Origin: Simmondsia chinensis
Taxonomy: Eukaryota > Streptophyta > Magnoliopsida > Caryophyllales > Simmondsiaceae
DNA length: 64,000 nt
Direction of reading: 5' to 3'
Assembly: GCA_018398585.1 (NCBI GenBank)
Contig: JAGTTD010000010.1
Location: forward strand, 4,791,501-4,855,500
How positions within the stretch are numbered: position 1 is the first letter of the stretch; each line of letters opens with the position of its first letter. This document shows, one piece after another, positions 28,931-41,600 of this stretch. The notes below the pieces were generated by a model. It was given only the letters and a program-made list of their open reading frames with translations, had not been told where the DNA came from and did not search any database. Made by a program: the position numbers and the translations under genes.

Positions 28931-29315
28931 TCTTTATCGTGCTCCTTATGTTGGATAAGACTCAGGTCGAGTCTTGAACATCTTCATCTAAACCTTCATT
29001 GTAGGGGAAAAGATCAACAACATTAAAAAATAGAAGAAAAAGAATCCATAATCTTAAAGAAGCTCAAGCTTGTTCGTATTGTCATTGATACGCTCCAAGA
29101 CATGGAAAGGACCATAAACTCGAGGAGAAAGCTTAGCACGTTCTTACTATACAACATAATAAAAAGTGCAGGAATTGTGCAAAGGCTAACACTTTCTTTT
29201 AGCAATCCCTTGGCCATGAGTTCCATTGCTTGATGGTGAAGTTCTTGCTCATCATTCAAAATGCAAGACAGGGAATAATAGCTCCAGGAACAAAGTTAAT
29301 AGCATATTGGATGTC
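28931..29315 (-). pseudogene. Ty3/gypsy relic with RT start fused to integrase end
   Basis: Minus strand: 29315-29170 resembles the start of gypsy RT (DIQYAINFVPGA, ELMAKGLLKESVS, then a CxxPAL-type segment). At about 29141-29040 it jumps to the end of integrase (KLSPRVYGPFHVLERINDNT). About 2.5-3 kb that normally separates these parts in Ty3/gypsy pol is absent, and frames are broken. An internal deletion is the simplest reading. Confidence 0.7.
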
Positions 29316-29415
29316 TTAGGGTAACACCCTAAAGGGGTAAGGTTGTGTATATTCCACCTCTCTCAAACCCTGCATATGCGAGAGCCTTTGAGGCACTGGA
29401 TCTGTTGTTGTTTAC
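29316..29415 (+). repeat. SINE/RTE tail fragment
   Basis: TAACACCCTAAAGGGGTAAG, GCGAGAGCCTTTGAGGCACTGG and a TTGTTGTTT end match the shared tail of the 5S-SINEs and RTE LINEs. The 5S head is absent. Confidence 0.75.
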
Positions 29416-29570
29416 ATAGGTGGCACTCTAGGAGTTGTAAGGGTAAATTCGTCAAAAAGGGTTATAGAATATCATATATCTAATGGCGCCATGCATTTTT
29501 TTTTCCCCACTACTCATGTTATGGACTATATTTGATTACATACTCCAGATATAGACATTTTGTCGCTCAT

Positions 29571-30409
29571 GGTCTGTTTGATATTATTTTTTCTTTGTAT
29601 TTCTTTTGATATTTTGTGAGTTAGAATAATGTTTTTGACACTATATTTTTTCTTGTTTTAGTTTTATTGTTTTTTCTTTTTTTTTTATTTCAAGTAAAAA
29701 TAAAAATAATAAAACAAAAATAAGAAAAGGTCCTTTCAAAATCATTGGAGAAATTAAAATAACATTTTAAAAATACTTCTTTCTTAAACCCTCCGTCTTT
29801 TGTTTCAAAAACAGAAAACCTCCATCACAAATAAAAGCGCTTACAAAACCCCCTCACTGTTAAAAATTTATCACTTAACTCCTATGTAACTTATTTTCGA
29901 CCATTTTGCCCCTAATGTTTAATTTTGTTTTTAGAAAAAGGTTTTATTTTATTAGACAAAAATTAAATATTTTATTTATTTAGCAAAAAAAAAATTAAGA
30001 AAATTTTCTATATTTATAAAAATATAATTATTTTAATTAATTATAGTAATATTATATAAGTTCAGAAGATAAAAAATATTTTTAAAATTTTCAGGAAAAA
30101 AATATTATGAGATAAAATATAACTTTTTTTGGTTGAGGGGCAAAATAGTCAAAAAAATTTATTTGGGGCCAAAGTGAAAAATTTTCAAAAGTTAGGAGGT
30201 TTAGTGAGTGATTTTATTTGTGAGGGGGTTTTTTGTTATTAAAGCAAAAGTTAGGGGGATTTTCTGTAATTTACCCTTTTTTTATTGTAAGTTTTTTTCT
30301 TAACACAAGTAAAAGCTGAAATATAGAACTAAAAAAATAATTTTCAAAAGCCAGTTTTTTATTTTTAAGAAGATAAAACTTTAAATAGAATACGATACCA
30401 AACATAGCC
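29571..30409. mobile_element. Harbinger-like ends enclosing a foldback
   Basis: The left end GGTCTGTTTGATAT and the right end, reading GGCTATGTTTGGTAT on the other strand, resemble PIF/Harbinger ends, but no 3-bp TSD was confirmed. Inside, 29787-30282 is a separate foldback: ACAGAAAACCTCCATCACAA is mirrored by TTGTGAGGGGGTTTTTTGTT. Confidence 0.45.
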
Positions 30410-30511
30410 ATAAAAATTACAATACTAAGCTACTAATTACATGAAATTCACTTTGAAAGCATCCTTTCTTCCCTTTATTTATGGAGATCATTCCAACAAT
30501 ATGCCTTTATA

Positions 30512-30786
30512 GAGGGCTAGACATAATCCCAAGCAACCCAAGTACCTGCTTGCGCCATCCAAGTTGTAAGGGCCCCCCAAAAAGGCGACTATGTATAAAT
30601 TTACTTATTTTATTTTTATAGCGATGTTTACGGTATCCACTGCTAATAATATCAACAAGTTTTATGACAAAGATTTTCATAATTTATCATAATTGCATTT
30701 ATTTTTTAAAAAGAATGGTATTATATATAAACGACCCAATTGAAAAAAATTCGCTTCAGACCTCGAAAATATCAAAACCGACCCTG
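30512..30786. mobile_element. hAT-like MITE, family B copy 2
   Basis: The left end is GAGGGCTAGACATAATCCC; the right end reads CAGGGTCGGTTTTGATATTTTC on the other strand. Like copy 1 (22132-22328) it has an internal AAGGGCCCC-type block near the left and a GACCTYGAAAAT block near the right. The flanks CCTTTATA and CCTTTGCA match 6 of 8. Confidence 0.6.
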
Positions 30787-30829
30787 CCTTTGCATACAAC
30801 TAACCATTCCCCCGTGCAATGCATGGTCA

Positions 30830-32147
30830 AATTTATTATTTGTCTAATTTAATTACTTATAAATCATTATTATTTAGAATAATTTTTTTTACAAAATTCT
30901 AGCATAATAGTTAGAATTACATTATTTAGTATAATATTTTTTTAATAATTGAAGATGAGGTAAATGAATAAGAGTGAATTTATGTTCGAGAAAAAGTCAA
31001 TTAAATATTTGGTGTTAAAAGATTATGTTAATAAAATTATGATGAAATAATCTGGCATTGTTAGAGTAAAGGTATTATTATTATAACAATTTTTATTAAT
31101 ATCATTTTTTATAAGTCATATGATTATTGTGATAGTAAAAGTTTCCAATAAATAAACTACAAAATAAATTTAAAAGGTAAATAAGGTTGTTTTTCCTTTT
31201 CCTTTTGATTATCTGAATTAGTGAATTTCAATAAATATCAAATTAATGTATGTTATTTGTAAATAAAATAATATAAAAAAATATAATTGAGTTATTAAAT
31301 TAACATTGAATCATTAACTTCTTATATTCTCATAATTTTATAAATCTTTTTTCTTAGAAATATTTAATTTTTTAAAAATTTATCTTTCTCTACCCTCACG
31401 TTTTTCATTAAAAATCATAATAAGTTTTTCTCCTATTGAATAATTTCAATCATAATCTTATTAGTTTCTATTTCGAATTTTATTATTCTAAGTATTAAAT
31501 GTTAATATCACTTTTATTTCATTTTTATAATTTTTTTCCTAAATTAATTTATTGAACAAATTTTGTTATGTATAATATAAAAATATACTTATTGCTTTCG
31601 GAATAAATAAAATGTAATTAGTTTATTAAACAAACTTTTCATCTATAATTTTTTTTTTGGTCAAAAAATATATAATTAGTTTATTAAACAAATTTTTTTC
31701 ATCTATACTATAATTTTATAGCACTTTAAAATATCATAACTAAATTGATAATAGTTTATAATTCTTGAAGACAATAACTAAGTATTTATATGAGATTAGT
31801 GTTTGATTTATTTTAGTATTCAATTCATACTCAAATTACGATCAAATTTTACTCATATTATTTCATTATTTTTTATATTTTCTAGAATTTTAAATTTTAT
31901 ATATACTATTTTTAATTGTTTTTATTTTATTTTATTTAGGATTTTTCTGCATATTGTTTTATATTTTTTCTTAGTTATATATTTTGATAATTTTATTTTG
32001 ATATATTGAGTTGTAATTCTATTTATAAGTTTTTATTTTTGTAATGTATTTTATTTTAATTATTTTCTTTTATATGCAAATTTATTTTATTTTTATAATT
32101 TTTATTTTATTTTTTCAAGAATCTCTAGCAATATCTTGTTTTATTCT
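30830..32147. other. Very AT-rich intergenic sequence
   Basis: No gene, no complex repeat recognised. Confidence 0.6.
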
Positions 32148-32164
32148 TATTTATATTTTTAGTA
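32148..32164. repeat. TSD of RTE LINE copy 1, left
   Basis: TATTTATATTTTTAGTA; the right copy at 33407-33424 has one extra T. Confidence 0.8.
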
Positions 32165-33406
32165 CTACAACAACAACAACCCAGTGCCTCCAAGGGCTCC
32201 TGCAAAAGCAGGGTTTGGTGGGTAGATGTATGCAGCCTTTCTCGTTCCGGGAGCTACTCTAAAAGGAGGCTGTTTCCGAGGACCCTCAACCTGAGAAGCT
32301 GGTCCGCAGCATAACGCATGATGGCCTGGTAGTAAGAGTGTAGGAAGGCATGAGCATGGCAAAACACAAGGCAAGTAATACAAACAAACTCAAAGCAAGC
32401 CAAACGTTAGGCAACTAGACCACTAATAGGCGGATACAATACCAATTGGGAGTAAGCGGCTCAGCAGAAGTCAAATGGCAAGTAGGCAAGTAGCGAATCA
32501 TGAGAGCAAGTACGCTACATAAGTGCCCTAAGAGGAAGTCAAAGGCCTAGCACTAATAAACTAGACGACCCTACTCCAAATTGCTACATCTACTACCCCT
32601 ATGCTAGCCCTCCATTAGGTTTTATCTAAGGCCATCTCCTCCATCTCTTCTTCGGCCTGCCTCTCCCTTTCCTACCTAGCGTAGTATGGGGTTGTTCGCA
32701 TCTCCTGACTGGAGCGTTTATCGGTCTCCTTCTAACATGTCCAAACCACCTCAAACGTTGCTCCCTCAATTTATCTTCAATGGAGGCTACGCCCAATTCG
32801 CCTCTTATGATGTCGTTCCTGATCTTATCCTTCCTTGTATATCTGCACATCCATCGCAACATTCGCATCTCCGCCACCTTCATCTTCTGTGTATGTTGTT
32901 ATTTCATCGCCCTACACTCCGTCCCATATGACATGGCTGGCCTCATTACCGCCTTATAGTATCTTCCCTTGAGCCTTAAGGGAAACTTTCTATCGTAAAG
33001 TACCGTAGAGGCCATCCTCTATTTATGCCATCCCACTTTAATCCGGCTGTTGACATCCTCGTCAACTTCGCCGTTGTGCTGTATTATGGACCCCAAGTAT
33101 TTGAAACTCTCCTTCTTTGATATGGCCTCAGATCCAATCTTGAAGTCTTTTCGGCTAAGCATGGTGGAGGGATCGAACTTGAGTTCCATGTACTCGGTCT
33201 TGGCTCCGCTTAGTCGTAAGCCCTTCGACTCTAGTGCCCTTCTCCATAGTTCCAGCTTGTCATTTACCTATTCCGGAGACTCCCCCACCAACTATGTCAT
33301 CTGCAAAAAGCATGCACCAAGGTACACTACCTCGGATATGCCGAGTGAGCTCGTTCATAACCAGAATGAACAGATAGGGGCTCAAGGCAGACCCTTGGTG
33401 TACCCC
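32165..33406 (-). mobile_element. RTE-type LINE, 5'-truncated, with TSD
   Basis: Read on the minus strand it covers the end of ORF2 and the 3' end. RT C-terminal sequence is visible in pieces, notably the frame 32883-32626 (VAEMRMLRWMC, LRWFGHVRRRP, RKGRGRPKKRW) and, upstream, decayed matches to KCFKYLGS-type sequence. The 3' end runs through GAGGGTCCTCGGAAACAGCC and CTGCATACATC to a (TTG)n tail at 32165. The flanking repeats differ by one T. This is the likely source of the tail of the 5S-SINEs. Confidence 0.85.
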
Positions 33407-33424
33407 TATTTATATTTTTTAGTA

Positions 33425-35300
33425 TTTTTTATTTATTATTTTATTTTATTTAATATTTAATATTTTTTGGATTTTTAACATTCTAAGTAGTTAACTTCTT
33501 TTTTTGTTAGGCAACTTTTTTTTAAAAATTATTTTTTAACACCTTTTGAGGTACTGTTATTTGGATATAAAAGAAGGAGAAGATTGGAAATAACTAATAT
33601 TAAAATATTTATGGAAATTATTTAACATAGAAATAGGTATATGGCAGAAATAATAGGATTTTTATAATAATAAAAATATTAAAATAGATAAGATAGTGTA
33701 ATTTAGAAAATTTTCTTTTCTTATCAAATCTTATATTTCTTTTAATTTTAATTTTATTTTTTAGTATTATTAATCTAATTATTTGCTATATTTATTTAAT
33801 TTATAAAAAACATGTACACATATTATATTTAAATATTCTTTAATTGTATTTTTTCTTATTTTTGTCTAATAACATTTGATATTCAAAGAAGTACATATTT
33901 GTAATTTGTAAATATATATATTAATCATTTTCTTATTGTAGATATCAAAAATATAAGATCTTATGTCATGTAGAAGATGGCATTTCTAAAACAGTAACTA
34001 ATGCTTTATTGATTAATGTGGTAACTGGGCATTTTTAAAAACTTATTGGTAGCTTCAATCAAATATTGACCCTATAATACATAATAAATGCATAAAATAA
34101 GAAATATTTAATTTAAAAATATACATTTAAACAATAATCAAACAACAAAATTACTAAAAGTATAACAAAATATTTTAAAAAGTCATTGAAATAACATAAG
34201 AAGCAAAAAAAGGATGTCTCATCTATATTGATGATTATTTTAGTACAATATTCTTAGCCTATTTGCAAAAAAGTACCAATTATATAATTGTAGATCCGAA
34301 ATTTAAACATCAAAAAGGAGTAAAAAATTTTAATATCATAAAAAAAGACATAAGTGGTGCATAAAAAATAACGTAATTAATAAAACAATAGCGAGAGATA
34401 GACCAAAAAAAAAAAAAAAAACCAAATTAATATAAAGTAGTAAACATCAAAATAAAATACAAAAGGGAAAAATTGTAAAATCATAGTCCATTCCATAGAC
34501 AAAAATAAGGGAAGATAAGAGATAAAATGACCACAAATAATGAGTTAAATTAAAGGATAATGATATTAGTTTGTTCCATTCCAATTAATTACTCAACAAC
34601 ATATATTGAAATAAGAAATATTCGAAAGGTACGTACCAAATAATAATCAAACAATAACATTGTAAAAATTATGCCAAAGAAAAATAGAAAAGATTCGTGC
34701 CCATAGGATTGATTTAAACTCGTAAATTTTGTTTGAATTTCTTGTGCCCGGGGGCATTGCAGTGTCTTTTAAATTTTTCCTTCTTGAGTTTTGAGAGACA
34801 TATTAATGAATTATGTTATTTTTAGGGTTTTGTAAATAATATATTAATGGGTCCTAGAGGTATTGATAAATTGTGAAATTTTATATTTAATAAGGTTCAA
34901 GATTTTCTAAACATAATAATTAAAGATTAAGTATTTAAATAAGACTAGTGATACAATTTTTGATCTATTTTATTTTATAATAATTAGATTCTTGATTATC
35001 TGTAATTCATGGTTTTTAATGTTTATTTTTATTGTTTTATTTTTGGATCATAGGGCATAGTTTAATTCTTTTTTATTAGCATTTTTTTTAATTATTTATT
35101 TATAATTTTTAATGTGATGTCATTTGAGGTATGAAAAAAGAAAAAGGAGGAAGGAAATTGTAAAATTACTATATATTAATTAGATTATATTAGATTTGTC
35201 TAACATAAAATTTCCTCAATATAGGCCAAAATTTACTCCTCTAGCTTGACCAATGAGACCAAGTAGGCAAATATAGACCAAGTAATTATTAAAAAAAAAA
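33425..35300. other. Very AT-rich intergenic sequence upstream of the beta-galactosidase gene
   Basis: A-runs at about 34404-34420 and 35289-35309. No gene or complex repeat recognised. The promoter of the gene at 35615 should lie in the last few hundred bases, but no motif stands out. Confidence 0.5.
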
Positions 35301-35614
35301 AAAAAAAAAGCAAAGCAAGGAAATCGCTTACAATTTTATAACAAAAATAGTAATTACCATATCAGTCAGTGATAACAAATTAATTAACACATTACAGAAT
35401 ATCTTACCGCAAACCTGACACATTTCCTGGCTCTCCATACTCCAAAAATAGTATTGAAAGAGAGGATACGTGACGAAGAAATCATGGCTTAAAATGAAGG
35501 GAAATGGAAAGCAATTTTGGGATGAAAATTGTTGAGGGAAAACAAGTGCAAGCGATCTCACATTTGTGAGTTTTTCTTTTTTATCCGTAGAGGGGATAGA
35601 GATAGTTAATAATT

Positions 35615-38600
35615 ATGGTGCGTAGCTATCTATTTTTCGTTAGTGTTCTCTTGTTTTCGGTGGCTGTTGTTCGTGGTAAAGAGGAGGACAAAAAAGAGGA
35701 GTTGAAAAATGGTAGCGTTACGTATGATAGCAGATCGTTGATAATCAATGGCAAGAGGGAGCTTCTCTTTTCTGGTTCCATCCATTATCCTCGTGTCCCT
35801 GTTGAGGTAATTTTCTTCTGAGAATTCTATCATTACGTGCAAAAACATAAAATGAGAAACCGAATCAATAATGTTCTATCGACCATGACGCCTGACAAAT
35901 GCCGTATAAGAGGATAAATACTCGTTTGATATACTTATCATCAAGTCTCTTTTTTTCTCAATTGAAGATGATATAGATCTTTATATTAAACGTACAACTA
36001 CAATTATATTACCAAATGTTTACTCAGACATCTCGTGACAATTGATCAAGTAGTTTACTATAAAGATTGGTTCAGTTCATGAAGATAACGTTATTTATGT
36101 TATATATTTTTTATTATTAGATGTGGGACGACATCCTAGACAAATCGAAAGAAGGAGGATTAAATGTTATTCAAACGTATACATTTTGGAACGCACATGA
36201 ACCTGTCAAGGGCCAGGTAACCAGAAAATAAAGCAAAAAAAAAAGATGCTATTTTTTTAACATAGCATGAAAATTATGAATGATTTATTTAGAATATTAA
36301 ATTTTTTTTTTTTTTGCAGTTCGATTTTTCAGGTAATTATGACGTAGTAAAATTCATAAAGAAGATTGGTGAAAAAGGCATGTACGCAACCCTTAGGGTT
36401 GGTCCATTTATCCAAGCAGAATGGAACCAAGGGTATGCTAAGACATTTATTTATTTATTTATTTTTTGGAAATAGAAAAATATTATTACTAATTCCAAAA
36501 AATCAAATCTATCTGAATATTTTTCTATATATTATAACTAAGTTGGTCATTCCTTCAAACTGTATCAAAAACTCCATCCAAACTCCTATAGAGTACTGAT
36601 AGTTAAGTTTCCTCTCGGGTGTTCAAGTTTTCACCATAAGTTGCACAATTGATCTCCAATGATTTTATTATTTGAGTCATATCTCTATTTCTTTATCAAT
36701 TGATTTTTAAGGATCGTATTATTTTACAGCTTCCGTATTATTTTGGTCAAAATCTCTAATTCAAGTGTATGTTTCAACCCTCTTTTATCGATTTAAAAAT
36801 ATGTACTCTAAATTAAGTGTATGTCCCAAAAGTTTGAGCTGATGGGTGAAGGTCCAGGAATGGTTTTATACTCTTAACATGTCCCCTCATGCGAATGCCT
36901 ATTGGGCTTGAAGTGCGGATGGTGCACAGGCCCTCCTCATACCTTGTGCTTAGTATGTTTTAATATTGAAAGCGGGGGCTGCTAAGATTCGAACACATGA
37001 CCTCTTGGTCAACAAGGCTCTGATACTATGTCAAAGAACCATCTGCCCCAAAAGCTTAAGCTAATGGGTGAAGATTCAGGAATGGTTTTATACTGTAACA
37101 ATATAGTATGTATTACATACACGAACTTTAATTTCATTTATATTAGTAATATAATTATCAGTAGTATAATTATTGATTTATATAACCCAAATTATTGCTT
37201 CTCCCTATCTTTATATTTTCTTTTTAAATTTTTGTTTTGAATAGAGGGCTCCCTTATTGGTTGAGAGAAGAGCGTGGAATCATATACCGAACTGATAATC
37301 CGGTATACAAGGTGAGCAATATTTCTTTTACGAAAAGCGCAAAAGATGAACAAAGAGAAGTAAAATAACAGTATCTCAAGATACAAGAAACACTGCTATC
37401 AAACATAGGAACAAGCTAGATGAGATAAGCAGCCATTTGCAATACCAGTCATACCTATCACGTCCATCTCCGTGTCCCATCGTCCAATTTGAATGATGTT
37501 GACATCTTTTGTAGATACATAAAAAAGTCGGTTGACACGTTCCTAGAGGTTATGGATATAACTATCCTCAATTTGGTCCGAACCTGTATTGAAACTAACC
37601 CCCTAGTTTCTCTTAGATTTATTCTTCTGGTTCTTTTTCGGTCGTTTTCCACCAAAATTCATGTCTTCCAAAATGAGTTGCATTTTATAAAGATACTATT
37701 GAGTAACTTTTTTTTACGGTTGGGGGTCCTTTGGAAATAGCCTCCTTTCAGGGTTGTACCCTGTAGGGGTAAGGCCTCTTATTACCCTCCAAACTCTGCA
37801 TTTTATAAAAATACTCTTTGAGTAACTTCTTTCTAAGGTCGTGGGTCCTTGGAAAATGGCCTCCTTTGAGGATTGCATCCTGTAGGGGGTAAGATTGTGT
37901 ACATCTTGCTCCCAAACTCTGCATTGGCGAGAGCCTCTTTAAGGCATCGGGTTGTTGTTGTACTATTGAGTAACTTGATGCAATATGCAAAAATAGGAAC
38001 ATATGGAAAAATGGGTGACCAAGATTATAAACATGATGAAGGATGAGAACTTGTTTGCTCCTCAAGGAGGCCCTATCATTTTGGCACAGGTACATTTCTT
38101 TCTACTCGTTTTTAGGGCTCGTTTGGTCAAGTTTCTTTTTAAGAAAAAAGTGTTCTTTCAGAAAACGTACTTCTTTTAAAATTTGAGGGAGTTTAGTTTA
38201 TTAGAAAAAAAATATATATTTAAATAGAAGTAAAAACTGTGTCTTTTGCTTTTACAGGGAAGCAGTTCAGTATTGTTTCTCCTTTAAAGCAGAAGTAGAG
38301 TTAGAAGCAAAAACTACAAAAATTTTGGGCTAACATGCCACTTTGAAAGCACATTCTACAAAAGTACTTGTATAAAACGTGCCAAACGAACCCCTTAGTC
38401 TAACAGTAAAATTAAAAATATTATTAAAGTCGAGATTTGATAAGGGACATGATTTTCGAGATTTTTTTCCCACTTCACAACATATTTTTGATAATGCAGA
38501 TAGAAAATGAATACGACCATGTGATTGAAACGTTCGAACATGGGGGAGAGAAGTACATAAAGTGGGCAGGAGATTTGGCTACGAGTTTGGACACCGGTGT

Positions 38601-41600
38601 CCCGTGGCTCATGTGCAAGCAAAAGAATGCGCCTGGTCAAGTGGTGAGATTTTTTTTTTTTTTTTTGGGGTCCTCAGTAATATTTAGTCACCAAAAAGGG
38701 CACCAACACACCGTCACCGGATCCCATTAGAACTCCGAAGTTAAGCGTGCTTGGGCGAGAGTAGTACTAGAATGGGTGACCTCCTGGGAAGTCCTCACCC
38801 TCAAGTTGGGTGCACAGGGAAACAGCCTCTCTTCAGATTAATACCCTGAAGGGGGAAGGCTGCGTACATCAGCTCCCCCCAGACCCTGCATAGGTGGGAG
38901 CCCTTGAGGCACTGGGTATGTTCCTTTTCCTTTTCCTTTTTTGTAGTTTTTAAAGTCATTCATAATGCTTCAACAGACACAAAAAGTATCGTATCAATCA
39001 TGTTTTTATTTTGAAATAAAGGGAATAATATTTTCGTTTTAAGCCTTCCAATTAAATATTATCCTCTATATTTTTTTATTAAATTAATTTTCTCTTTTCT
39101 TATTTAATCTTTTTATAGAATTTTTATGAATATAAATGATATATTATTTTCTCTTTCTAACTATAACCATTTTACCGCTAAAGATTGTATCACTTATATT
39201 CAGGATAATTCTATTGCGACTTAAAAATAAAAATTATTCGCTTAAAATGATAATCTTTTTGAGGAAAAAAAGAGCAAACATTAAAATATATTTAAAATAA
39301 TTTCTGAAATATATTTTCATACTTTTAATTATCAAAAAAAAAAAAAAAAAAATTTCCCAATGGAAAATTAAATTTTAATTTGTATTTTTGGTGTAGATAA
39401 ATGCTTGCAATGGCAGGCATTGTGGGGATACATTCATAGGTCCAAATGCACCCACCAAGCCTTTTCTGTGGACTGAAAATTGGACTGCTCAGTAAGTACT
39501 CTTATATTATTACTTTTATTTATATTAAATTTTATGTTAAAAATTTTACATGTGAGTCTAATTAAAAATCTGATAGTAGATTGTTACAGAACAGATTAAT
39601 ATATAAGTCTAGCAGAGTACTCTAGGTAATGTCCGTTAGTTTTATAACAAAACTGTAACTGGGTTTTCATGTGTTAACGCCATAGACTAAGCTTTAGGCC
39701 CAGTGAAATTTCATTTAGAGTAGATGGATGATCAAGGGTTTTTGTTTGATGGGTCAAATCCTGAAAAAGAGGGGAGTACTTAAATTAGATGCACTGTGTG
39801 TCTCTCTAATTAATACTGGATTCAGTTGGAAGTATATCAAAGTTGAACTGGATAATGCGAGGGTAGCGATAGAAGAAGACTCAAATATGAGAGAGTGTGT
39901 TAACTGTTAGTGACTATACACGTGAGTCTAATAAGAAATTTCACATAGCTAAGAAAAGATAAATATATATGCCTAGTTGATTGCTTGAGCTAATATGTCA
40001 ATTGATTTTAGTACGAAACACCACTTGAACTTATATACAGATCTCATATATGCCAACTTCATAGATCAAGACTACGATATGTAAATTTTCAAATTTATCG
40101 TATAATATATTTCAGATAATTCATTAGTGGACATTGGTAGCTTATTTATTGATCAAAATGTCAATTTTCACTTTAAAAATTTTACAGGTACAGAGTGTTT
40201 GGAGATCCACCTGCACAAAGAGCAGCGGAAGAAATTGCATTTTCAGTTGCACGTTGGTTCTCAAAGAATGGGAGCCATGTCAACTATTATATGGTGCGCC
40301 TATTTCCTTATAAAAATAGTCACTCGAGTTGTAAGAGTTAGTGTGGTAATAAAACTACCCACCTCCAGACTAATTAAGTTCGAAACTCATACGCTGAAGA
40401 AATAAATAAATAAAAACAGTCACCTCAGAAGGGAAAAAGGGGGAAATGGATCGAGAAAATTAACATACTTTTTGATATACGATGATTCATTAGGACGAGG
40501 TATCTATCAAAAAGGAAATCAATGCAGAATTCCAAGAGCATTATATACGCTGATTCACTGGGACGAACTAACTATCGATAATGTTTTTTGAATGTAGTAC
40601 TACGGCGGGACGAACTATGGTAGGACTGCAGCTGCTTTTGTGACAACTAGATACTATGATGAAGGCCCAATTGACGAATTCGGTAAAGTTCTAAACGCTG
40701 CTTGACCTTCGTGTATCAGAGCCTTCAATTTAAACTTTCGAAATAGTTGATTATTTAACATAGTATTAGTACCTTGTCGACCAAGAGGTCACCTGTTTTA
40801 GATCCTAAACAAGTAACAACCGTCATTTTCAAGAAGACATGGAGTAAACATGCGTACTTTCAGTGCTTCAAGCCTAAAGAACATTGGCGTAACGGGACAT
40901 ATTAGAGTACAAAACAATTACTGGGCTCTTACCCATCAGCTTGAACTTGTAGGATAATCGATTCCTTTACATACTGGATCAGTGGTTGAATTGGATGAAA
41001 ATGTAGGGATGAAGAGGGAACCGAAATGGGGACACCTGAAAGAGCTGCACCGCGTTTTGATGCAATCCAAGAAGGCACTCCTTGAAGGCACCTATGGTGT
41101 TGAGAAATTCAGCCCTTCTGTGGAGGTCCGTTCTGTTTAAATATCGGTTCAGACTTAATACCTACATTTAAATTGGGTCATTTTATTTGTGCTCGGACCA
41201 GACTGATGGTTATGCAACCAAGTCCTTAGTCGTGTTGTTCAGAAATTTATTGATCTTTACTCTGGTCGCTTCTAAGTTTGAATATCTATAATGTTGGATC
41301 TAAATAAACCGAGGTGTAAATAAGCCGGGCTAATTCACGAGTCTCCATCACCCTGCTAATAGAAAGCTGAAGAAAGTCGGGCCATTTCAAGTCTCAAGGT
41401 CAAGAAGCTTGTGCCTAGTAAAGCTCGAGAAAATGTTAAAAAGTAAAATATTTTGAATAAAGCCTAATTCATGTTTAAATGAGCCAAGCTTAAGCTTAGT
41501 CAGGCCCATATTGAGATCAAATGAGCATAAATAAAATGAGCATAGCTTGGAGCTCAATGAGCAAGCTTCAGGTTCAACCAACCCATGTATCAAGGAACCA

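Noticed and set aside
38698..38815. Functional 5S rRNA gene
   Set aside because: The head is shortened by several bases at its 5' end, is not tandemly arrayed and runs directly into the SINE tail; copies 1 and 2 sit between TSDs. It is SINE sequence.
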